Positions 27,672 through 33,425 of a stretch of 45,200 nucleotides of DNA are shown here, piece by piece. A program made the position numbers and the translations under genes. The notes under the pieces were generated by a model, which saw only the letters and a program-made list of their open reading frames with translations, searched no databases and was not told where the DNA came from. Origin of the DNA: Aliarcobacter sp. (GTDB lineage Bacteria > Campylobacterota > Campylobacteria > Campylobacterales > Arcobacteraceae); assembly GCA_028703945.1 (NCBI GenBank), contig JAQVLW010000006.1, positions 30,067 to 75,266 of the forward strand. Reading direction: 5' to 3'. Position 1 is the first letter of the stretch, and each line of letters begins with the position of its first letter.

Positions 27672-28028
27672 TTACTGTTCTTGATTAGCTTGCATTTGAG
27701 CTTTTGTATCTTCATATCTCTCTTTTAGCTCTTCAATTCCAGCACTAAAAAGTTCACTTCCTTTTCCAAAAGCTTTAAAAAGAGTATCTTGTGCATTTTT
27801 ATTTGTAAGAAGATAAGTAACTGCAGCTCCTAATAATGCTCCTTTTATAAAATCACCACTTGTAAAAGTGCTTTGTGTTGGAATAGTTCCTTGTTGTGAA
27901 TTTTGTAAAGGATTAAAGTTTTGATTAATATAAGGATTTTGATTTATATTAACACCTGATTGGTTATTCTTTGGTCTACTATTTTCAATATTTATATCAT
28001 ATTGAGCTGGTTGATTTTGATTATTCAT
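27672..28028 (-). CDS. Asn/Gln-rich protein with glycine-zipper membrane helix
   Basis: A 118-aa protein (ATG 28028, MNNQNQPAQYDI). The first about 55 residues are low-complexity, rich in Asn, Gln and Pro. A membrane helix with a glycine zipper follows (FIKGALLGAAVTYLLTN, about 66-82), then an amphipathic Glu/Lys-rich tail (ELFSAGIEELKERYEDTKAQ). A frame extension to 28055 exists, but the internal ATG gives the normal 8-nt overlap with the upstream gene. The function is unrecognised. By position it is a candidate structural protein of the iron compartment, with the N/Q-rich arm perhaps a scaffold or interaction region. Confidence 0.72.
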   Translation of the reverse strand: MNNQNQPAQYDINIENSRPKNNQSGVNINQNPYINQNFNPLQNSQQGTIPTQSTFTSGDFIKGALLGAAVTYLLTNKNAQDTLFKAFGKGSELFSAGIEELKERYEDTKAQMQANQEQ

Positions 28029-28383
28029 AATCTTCTTCCAGTGGACAATTTTCATTTGTTAAATATTTTTGATCAAGTTTTTCTTCAATTACTTCAATAG
28101 CATATATTCCCATCATTCCGATTGATGCAGCAGTTATTGCTTTGAATAATCCACCTTTTTGACCTAAATAATTTGCAGTTGCAATTGCACTTCCTGTAAC
28201 AATAGCACCTTGAGAAGTTCTTTTAATAGTGTCTTTTATAGCATCTTTTTTTGAAATCTCTCTACTTTTTGTTTTTTTATAGTTAATTGCACCACTTATA
28301 ATTGCACTTGCAACCGCACCACTTATTACATGTCCTAATACATTTCTTGGTGTTCCTGTATTAATAGTTAAATCTTTTATCAT
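28021..28383 (-). CDS. Glycine-rich multi-helix membrane protein
   Basis: A 120-aa protein from ATG 28383 (MIKDLTINTGTPRNVLGH), overlapping the upstream stop as ATGA; the longer frame from 28443 is not needed. It has three Gly/Ala-rich hydrophobic segments: VLGHVISGAVASAIISGAI (about 15-33), TSQGAIVTGSAIATANYLG (about 56-74) and FKAITAASIGMMGIYAIEVI (about 79-98). They are separated by a Lys-rich loop, and the tail is acidic with one Cys. Such packing is reminiscent of magnetosome-type membrane proteins. No defined family is recognised; a role in the iron-storage membrane is inferred from the operon. Confidence 0.7.
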   Translation of the reverse strand: MIKDLTINTGTPRNVLGHVISGAVASAIISGAINYKKTKSREISKKDAIKDTIKRTSQGAIVTGSAIATANYLGQKGGLFKAITAASIGMMGIYAIEVIEEKLDQKYLTNENCPLEEDYE

Positions 28384-28616
28384 AATACTTCTTCCTTGAT
28401 TTTTTCTTTTTTCTTCTCTTCTACACACTCTTTTGTAGCACAAATAGTTTCTTTGATTTCGTTTACATTTTCTTTAGTTTTTTCTAAAGTAGCATTTGCA
28501 AAATCTTTTGATTTTTTAAATAATTTTGAAGTTTTTTCTTTTAAAGTATCTTTATTTTTAAAAGCAATAACAGCACCAGCACCAACAGCTAAACCTAATA
28601 TAAATGGTAAAGGCAT
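28380..28616 (-). CDS. YtxH-like small membrane protein with charged coiled tail
   Basis: A 78-aa protein with an N-terminal glycine-zipper helix (PFILGLAVGAGAVIAF, residues 4-19), then a long Lys/Glu-rich amphipathic helix, two Cys in the segment ETICATKECVEEKKK, and a charged end. It resembles YtxH-like proteins in layout only. It starts 3 nt after the ferritin-like gene stop and overlaps the next gene by 4 nt. It is probably membrane-anchored with a cytoplasmic helical arm. Confidence 0.72.
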   Translation of the reverse strand: MPLPFILGLAVGAGAVIAFKNKDTLKEKTSKLFKKSKDFANATLEKTKENVNEIKETICATKECVEEKKKEKIKEEVL

Positions 28617-28619
28617 TTT

Positions 28620-29306
28620 TTACTCCTCTTCTTCAGTAATATTTTTTTTTGAAAGGTAATTATTTAAAATTGCAATAGTAGCAGCTCCTAAAACAGCACC
28701 ACTAACCATAGATAAATTTAATTTAGAGAAAATATTAGAGATTGAACTCTCATCAATATTTCCACTCATAATATCATCTAATATAACTTGATATTCTCCT
28801 AGTTTTTCCATAATATTTTCTGGATTGATATTTGTTATACTTCCACTATTATAATGGCTTAATACAGAATTTCTAAATGCTGGTAAATGGTTATTAAAAG
28901 ATGCTGCTTGAAGTCTATAAAGAGTGTCTTTTACATCATTTTCAATTGTAAATCCTAGTAAATTGTTGTACATAGCAATATTACTTATTTCACCAGCAAC
29001 TCCTAATTCGCAACACTCTATTAAAGTATTTGGGATTTCTATTTTTGAAGCCCAATCGTTTATGGGAACTTCAACTCCATACTTTTCCATTAATTTTATA
29101 AGTGCAGCATAATGTACAGCTTCAGCTTCTTTTATATTTACAAAAGGTTGAAGTAAACCAAATCTTTCAATTATTTTTGTATAAGTTTCATAAGCTTTAA
29201 ACTCATCATAAACAGCAATTCTTAAAATTTGAGAAATTATGGGTATTTGACTATTTACATCAATTCGAGCGGATATTAATAGTGCTTCATCAATATTTGT
29301 TTCCAA
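28620..29306 (-). CDS. Membrane-anchored ferritin-like protein
   Basis: A 228-aa protein with a four-helix ferritin-like domain (about residues 15-165): helix A YDEFKAYETYTKIIERFG, helix B with an ExxH pair (EAEAVHYAALIKLMEKYG), helix C GVAGEISNIAMYNNLL and helix D QAASFNNHLPAFRNSVL. Helix D keeps His, but the expected carboxylate beside it looks replaced by Asn, so the di-metal site may be incomplete. Unlike soluble ferritins it ends with a membrane helix (MVSGAVLGAATIAILNNYL, about 199-217) and an acidic tail (EEEE). It is second in the six-gene operon, directly abutting the HMA-like gene. Confidence 0.75.
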   Translation of the reverse strand: METNIDEALLISARIDVNSQIPIISQILRIAVYDEFKAYETYTKIIERFGLLQPFVNIKEAEAVHYAALIKLMEKYGVEVPINDWASKIEIPNTLIECCELGVAGEISNIAMYNNLLGFTIENDVKDTLYRLQAASFNNHLPAFRNSVLSHYNSGSITNINPENIMEKLGEYQVILDDIMSGNIDESSISNIFSKLNLSMVSGAVLGAATIAILNNYLSKKNITEEEE

Positions 29307-29621
29307 TTAAATAACCTCCTTTGCAAGTCTATTTATTAATATAGATAATTCTTCTATATTTTTATTTTTAACCAAATCTTCCCAATGTGTTGGTTTGAAT
29401 ATAGTTGGCTCATAAATGATTGTAATAGATGCAATAATTTTATTTATTTTAATACTAATTATTCCATCTATTTTATTTGGTAAATTTTCAATATCACTGA
29501 TAGTTATATTCCCACCTGAATCTTTTATTTTAGGATTTACTCTAACCCTTAATCTCCCAGGTGTGTGGGCGATAATTGAAAAAAAACTAGCAATTTTTAT
29601 AATATCTTCTGTACTAATCAA
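29307..29621 (-). CDS. HMA-like (HMA2-type) small protein, first gene of ferrosome-like operon
   Basis: A 104-aa protein. After a short N-terminus it reads IIAHTPGRLRVRVNPKIKD, then about two betaalphabeta elements (ISDIENLPNKIDGIISIKINKIIASITIIYEP), matching the ferredoxin-like HMA2 fold, but without the CxxC metal site. It could be a metal-chaperone-like adaptor or a lipid/partner-binding module for the P1B ATPase, whose own N-terminus is similarly degenerate. AAGGA lies before ATG 29621. The operon promoter with a Fur-like element lies in the 80-nt gap upstream. Similarity to fez operon members is inferred. Confidence 0.72.
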   Translation of the reverse strand: MISTEDIIKIASFFSIIAHTPGRLRVRVNPKIKDSGGNITISDIENLPNKIDGIISIKINKIIASITIIYEPTIFKPTHWEDLVKNKNIEELSILINRLAKEVI

Positions 29622-29673
29622 AATAATCCTTTCATTGTTAGTATTCTTTCTTAGTTACTCTTAAGTTTAACTT

Positions 29674-29696
29674 ATTATAAATTAAAAATCATTATC
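29674..29696 (-). promoter_or_regulatory. Putative promoter and Fur-like element of the ferrosome-like operon
   Basis: On the minus strand a TATAAT -10 hexamer (29679-29674) is preceded by GATAATGATTTTT (29696-29684), which keeps 10 of 12 positions of the Fur core, in the -10/-35 spacer. The start codon of the first gene is about 50 nt downstream. The layout fits repression by Fur or the adjacent Fur paralogue. Confidence 0.5.
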
Positions 29697-29701
29697 AGTT
29701 T

Positions 29702-30154
29702 TTATTTTTGGCAGGTTTCACAAACCCCATAAATAGTCATAACATGTTCTTTTAAAATAAAATTATTCTTTTCAGCAATTTTCATTTGTTTTAATTCTAT
29801 TAAATTATCTGAAAATTCTATAATAATTCCGCAAGAAGTACAAATAAGATGGTCATGATGTTCAGCAATATTTAGTTCATATCTAACAACACCATCTCCA
29901 ATATCCAATTGATTTACGAGCTTTGTATCATGAAAAAATTTCATAGCACGATAGACAGTTGCGATTCCAATTGATACATTATAGTTTTGTTTGATTTTAT
30001 TTGAAATCTCATCAGCTGTTAAATGTTCTTTTGAAAAATATAAAATTTTTAATATATAATCTTTTTGAATTGAGTTTTTTAAACCTATCTTTGATACATT
30101 ATTTTTAAAGTTTCTTAAAAAAATATCAAATGATATTTCTTGATTATTTTCCAT
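29702..30154 (-). CDS. Fur-family transcriptional regulator
   Basis: A 150-aa metal-dependent repressor. The N-terminal winged helix (LKNSIQKDYILKILYFSKEHLTADEISNKI, IGIATVYRAMKFF) is followed by the dimer/metal domain with EHHDHLICTSCG and a C-terminal second Cys pair (VCETCQ), i.e. two CxxC structural zinc ligands. It could be Fur, PerR or a system-specific paralogue; sequence alone does not decide. It lies directly upstream of the ferrosome-like operon in the same direction, like dedicated regulators of such clusters. Its ATG overlaps the stop of a 47-aa reading frame (TAATG), so translation is coupled. Confidence 0.92.
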   Translation of the reverse strand: MENNQEISFDIFLRNFKNNVSKIGLKNSIQKDYILKILYFSKEHLTADEISNKIKQNYNVSIGIATVYRAMKFFHDTKLVNQLDIGDGVVRYELNIAEHHDHLICTSCGIIIEFSDNLIELKQMKIAEKNNFILKEHVMTIYGVCETCQK

Positions 30155-30297
30155 TAATTAAAACCTTTTATGAAAATAAATATAACACTTAAAAATAGAG
30201 TAAAACCATATAATTTCCATAGATTTTTATGTATTTTAATGTTTTTCTTGTATAACGATGAATTTGTAATGTCCATTTGATTAAATAATTGTTTCAA
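30154..30297 (-). CDS. 47-aa membrane peptide coupled to the Fur-family regulator
   Basis: A short frame from TTG 30297 (MKQLFNQMDITNSS), ending in a hydrophobic helix (LYGFTLFLSVIFIFIKG, about 29-45). Support comes from an AAGGAG site 7 nt before TTG and the 1-nt TAATG overlap with the regulator start. The ribosome site can pair with an upstream CTCCTT (30319-30303 hairpin). It may be a real small membrane protein or a leader peptide controlling translation of the regulator. No family is recognised. Confidence 0.6.
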   Translation of the reverse strand: MKQLFNQMDITNSSLYKKNIKIHKNLWKLYGFTLFLSVIFIFIKGFN

Positions 30298-30302
30298 AAT
30301 AG

Positions 30303-30319
30303 CTCCTTTTATAAAGGAG
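30303..30319 (-). promoter_or_regulatory. Hairpin masking the ribosome site of the 47-aa leader gene
   Basis: In minus-strand mRNA, CTCCTT (30319-30314) can pair perfectly with AAGGAG (30308-30303) across a 5-nt loop, covering the ribosome-binding site of the TTG start at 30297. The 6-bp stem is short, so the effect is uncertain; it suggests translational control of the leader/regulator pair. Confidence 0.35.
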
Positions 30320-30350
30320 AATATTAACATTACTTATCTTAAAGAATATT

Positions 30351-30363
30351 GATTGTAATTATC
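30351..30363. promoter_or_regulatory. Possible Fur-like operator in the regulator/hypothetical divergent gap
   Basis: GATTGTAATTATC keeps 10 of 12 arm positions of GATAAT-N-ATTATC. It lies between the minus-strand leader/regulator unit and the plus-strand gene at 30424, and would allow autoregulation. It is weak evidence in such AT-rich DNA. Confidence 0.35.
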
Positions 30364-30423
30364 ATTTTAAATCTAAATTAAGTAATTTATACATATAATC
30401 AAAAAAAATAAAAAGGATTTTTT

Positions 30424-30816
30424 ATGTTAAATGTTACTCTTTTAACATCTGTTGCAAAAAGTGCTTTAGTTGGAGCAGTTGTTACAAAAATAGTTGATAC
30501 TTTGATTTCTTCAAAAATAAATAATAAGATAGAACAAAATAAATGGATTAGAAATACAAAATTAGAGTTATTTTCAAAATTGACAGAAGATATATTATCA
30601 ACTGACTCTACAAATATTTCTATTCAATTAAGGGAAATAAAAAAAACATCAGCAAAAATCGTATTATTAATTAATGATAGAAAATTAAGTGATAAAATTG
30701 AAAATTATACAAATGTTTTGATGAAATTTAATGAAAATGAACGAGTTGAAAAAAATGCATTAAGTTTAGTAAATAAAGATATGATTTCTTTTTTAAGTAG
30801 AAATATAAAATTATAA
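30424..30816 (+). CDS. Hypothetical protein with N-terminal hydrophobic segment
   Basis: A 130-aa protein with a hydrophobic, Gly/Ala-containing N-terminus (MLNVTLLTSVAKSALVGAVVTKIVDTLI), followed by a Lys/Asn-rich, predicted helical region (NKWIRNTKLELFSKLTEDIL) with no Cys. No family is recognised. AAAAAGGA lies 6 nt before ATG. It is transcribed divergently from the leader/Fur-family unit, and its 3' end overlaps the convergent histidine kinase gene by 6 nt. The N-terminal small-residue helix is loosely like those of the ferrosome-like operon, so it may be a further accessory protein. Confidence 0.65.
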   Translation: MLNVTLLTSVAKSALVGAVVTKIVDTLISSKINNKIEQNKWIRNTKLELFSKLTEDILSTDSTNISIQLREIKKTSAKIVLLINDRKLSDKIENYTNVLMKFNENERVEKNALSLVNKDMISFLSRNIKL

Positions 30817-32634
30817 TCTAAAAGAAATAGATAAATGGGTTCCATTTGAATTTATAATTTTTAGCTTACCATTTAATTGAATAGTAGCTATAGAATTAAT
30901 TAAATTTAATCCAAGAGAATCCATTTTTTCTAAGTTGAAATCATTTTTTAGACCTATCCCATTATCTTTTATCTCTAAAATATAGCTATTATCTATAAGT
31001 TTAAAACTTAAATTGATAACACCATTCTTTTCTATAAAAGCATATTTAAAACAATTTGTTAAAGCTTCATTTATTATCAATCCACAAGGCATTGCATAGT
31101 CTATATCTAAAAAAACTTTGTCTATATTCATAATAATCTTAATTTTATCATTATTTTCAAAGGTTGATTTTATATCTTCAATTAGTTGTTCTACATAATT
31201 TTTAAAATCTATTGAGTCAAGATTTTTTGATTCATAAAGTTTTGTATGCAATAAAGACATTGTATAAATTCTATTTTCAATATTTGAAAGAGCCTCTTTT
31301 GTACTTAAATCTTGAATCCTAAATTTTTGTAATTTAATGAAATTTATTGTTAATGAAAGATTATTTTTTACTCTATGGTGAATTTCTTTTAAAAGTAATT
31401 CTTTTGATTTTAGTGAATTTGAAAGTTCAATTGTTCTATTTTCAACTTCAAAATCTAAATTTTTTATATTATCTTCTATCTTATCTAACATTGAATCAAA
31501 GGCAACTCCAAGAATTCCTACATCATCATTTCCTTTTATATTGCTTCTTAAATTTAGTTTTCCTAAACAAATTTGTCTAGCTGTATTTGATAATGTATCA
31601 ATGTTTTTAATCCATCTTTTAAATAAAAAATAGCCAAATAAAATTGAAATCAAAAGTGCTACAATAGATATAGGTAATATTTTTATTATTGGACTATTTA
31701 TGTTATTTTTAAAGTCATCTTCAAATGCACTTAAAACAAAAATGAAACTTTGATCATCTTTTTCATAGATTTTGCTAATCCATGTTAATGTAGTTTTATT
31801 CTCACTTTTGTGTTTAATATTTTTTGTATTTTCAACTTCTAAAATATCTTTTATTGTTAGTTCACCACTTTTTGGTAATCTATAATTTGAGATTTTACTT
31901 ACGCAAAAGTTTTTGTTGTTTTCATTGTCTATTGTATCAAGGGATTTATTTAAATCTTCCCCTTGTATTTTATTATTTATCCACATTATATATATTTTAC
32001 CATTGTGAATATTTTCAGTTAAAGAAAAACCTTCTTGAACTATTTTTTTTACATCTTGTTCAATATTTTTATATTCATTACTAAAATATGAACTGCAAGA
32101 GAGTTGTAGTTCTTGATTTTTTATTTTTGTTTTGAAAGTGTAATAAGTTGGATGGGGACAAAAAGTTTTTACATCATCAAGATTATTCCAAGTATCATAA
32201 GCATACTCTTTAAAGTTAAATTTTTTATTTATTCTTTCATTTTTTAAAGATAATAAGTTTGTATTATTTTCAAATAAATCTATATTACAATTAAATTTTG
32301 TACTCAGATTTAGCAAATCCTTTTCTATGTTTTTTTGAGTATAGTTTTCCTCAAGATTTATATTAATTTTTATTTTATCAATTAAATTTGTTATCTCTTT
32401 TTTTGATTCATTTTTTTTAAGTAAACCATATTCTTTGAAATAAGCAACTACTAAATCAATTTGAGATTTAGTTAAAAGTACCATTTTTTCGGTTTGTAAA
32501 AGAGCATTTTTATATTGGTCTTTTTCTATTTTTGGGATTAATAAAATAAATAAAACTGATAAAAGAAGTAATCCTAATAAAAAAAAAGTAAAACCAATTT
32601 TTAGACTAATAGGTAGATTTTTATAATTTGCCAA
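30811..32634 (-). CDS. Membrane sensor histidine kinase (HisKA_2 type)
   Basis: A 607-aa kinase with helix 1 at about residues 9-32 (IGFTFFLLGLLLLSVLFILL), a long extracytoplasmic sensor region (about 33-315, Cys-containing: FCPHPTYYTF, LQLSCSSYF), helix 2 (IIKILPISIVALLISILFGYFL) and a HAMP linker. The dimerisation/phosphoacceptor box EIHHRVKNNL (His419/His420) and a HATPase_c domain (NEALTNCFKYAF, IKDNGIGL) follow. It begins directly at the stop of the response regulator. The signal is unknown; the divergent TonB-receptor operon is the likely target. Its stop region overlaps the opposing hypothetical gene. Confidence 0.9.
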   Translation of the reverse strand: MANYKNLPISLKIGFTFFLLGLLLLSVLFILLIPKIEKDQYKNALLQTEKMVLLTKSQIDLVVAYFKEYGLLKKNESKKEITNLIDKIKININLEENYTQKNIEKDLLNLSTKFNCNIDLFENNTNLLSLKNERINKKFNFKEYAYDTWNNLDDVKTFCPHPTYYTFKTKIKNQELQLSCSSYFSNEYKNIEQDVKKIVQEGFSLTENIHNGKIYIMWINNKIQGEDLNKSLDTIDNENNKNFCVSKISNYRLPKSGELTIKDILEVENTKNIKHKSENKTTLTWISKIYEKDDQSFIFVLSAFEDDFKNNINSPIIKILPISIVALLISILFGYFLFKRWIKNIDTLSNTARQICLGKLNLRSNIKGNDDVGILGVAFDSMLDKIEDNIKNLDFEVENRTIELSNSLKSKELLLKEIHHRVKNNLSLTINFIKLQKFRIQDLSTKEALSNIENRIYTMSLLHTKLYESKNLDSIDFKNYVEQLIEDIKSTFENNDKIKIIMNIDKVFLDIDYAMPCGLIINEALTNCFKYAFIEKNGVINLSFKLIDNSYILEIKDNGIGLKNDFNLEKMDSLGLNLINSIATIQLNGKLKIINSNGTHLSISFRL

Positions 32635-33372
32635 TTATTTAACTTTTAATTTATAACCAGATTCAAAAATATTTTCAATAATTTCAAATCCTATTTTTTG
32701 TTTTAATCTATAAATTAAAGTTCTTAACTTACCCAAATCATACAAACTTTCTCTCCAAATATAGCTACTAATTCGTTCAAATGAAACAACTTCTTTTTGA
32801 TAATCACTGAGTAATTCAATTAGTTTTATTTCATTCCCTGTTAATTTCATAGGTTCATTATTTTTATAAAGAATAGATTTTCCTTTGTGAAATTTAAAAT
32901 CATTTTCTAAAAATATAAAATCATCATTATTTACAAAAAGTTCATTATTTTTAAAAAAATAGTTATGTTTATTTAGACTTGTTTGTATTGTTGTATGTAA
33001 TTCTTTGTCTTTACATGGTTTAATCAAATATCCATAAGGTTCGCAAGAAAGAGTTTTTTCTATAGTTTTTTCATCTGAATATGAAGTAAGAAAAATAATT
33101 GGTATTTTTCTTGTTTGCCATAAAAATTTAGCAATTTCAATACCGCAAGAGGAGTTTTTTAATTTTATATCAACCAAAGCTAAATTAGGAATAGAACTAT
33201 TTAGATGATTTATTGTTCCTTGCATAGAATTTTCAATTCCAGAAACGCTGTATCCAAAATTTTTTAAAGTATATTTTAATCCTAAAGCCAAAACAGCTTC
33301 ATCTTCAATAATTAAAATTGAAATATCTTTTAAATCGTTTTTTGACAAAATATTACCCTCTTGTGATTTCAT
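32635..33372 (-). CDS. Response regulator, receiver plus OmpR-type winged helix
   Basis: A 245-aa two-component regulator. The receiver domain (about 17-130) shows the acidic pocket E23-D24-E25 (LIIEDEAVLA), phospho-acceptor Asp68 (LALVDIKLKN), Thr in IIFLTSYSDE and Lys in GYLIKPCKDKE. The C-terminal region (about 160-245) resembles the OmpR/PhoB DNA-binding domain (LTGNEIKLIELLSDYQKEVVS, YDLGKLRTLIYRLKQKIG). It abuts the kinase gene and is divergent from the TonB-dependent receptor, with 53 nt between the start codons. Confidence 0.9.
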   Translation of the reverse strand: MKSQEGNILSKNDLKDISILIIEDEAVLALGLKYTLKNFGYSVSGIENSMQGTINHLNSSIPNLALVDIKLKNSSCGIEIAKFLWQTRKIPIIFLTSYSDEKTIEKTLSCEPYGYLIKPCKDKELHTTIQTSLNKHNYFFKNNELFVNNDDFIFLENDFKFHKGKSILYKNNEPMKLTGNEIKLIELLSDYQKEVVSFERISSYIWRESLYDLGKLRTLIYRLKQKIGFEIIENIFESGYKLKVK

Positions 33373-33404
33373 TGTGATTTGTATCAGTTATGATACTCAA
33401 TATC
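33361..33404. promoter_or_regulatory. Operator-like cluster between response regulator and TonB receptor
   Basis: Three elements overlap here. A 9-bp direct repeat TTGTGATTT occurs at 33361-33369 and 33372-33380, an 11-bp period typical of OmpR-type regulator sites; the first copy is inside the regulator coding start. An inverted repeat GTATCA-N4-TGATAC lies at 33381-33396. GATACTCAATATC (33392-33404) keeps 10 of 12 Fur-core positions. Any of these could set expression of both divergent genes. Confidence 0.4.
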
Positions 33405-33425
33405 AATTTAAAATAGGATTAAACA

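Noticed and set aside
28380-28443. Longer start at 28443 for the 120-aa membrane protein
   Set aside because: The extra residues (MCYKRVCRREEKRK) are the upstream gene's tail read out of frame. ATG 28383 gives the usual ATGA overlap.
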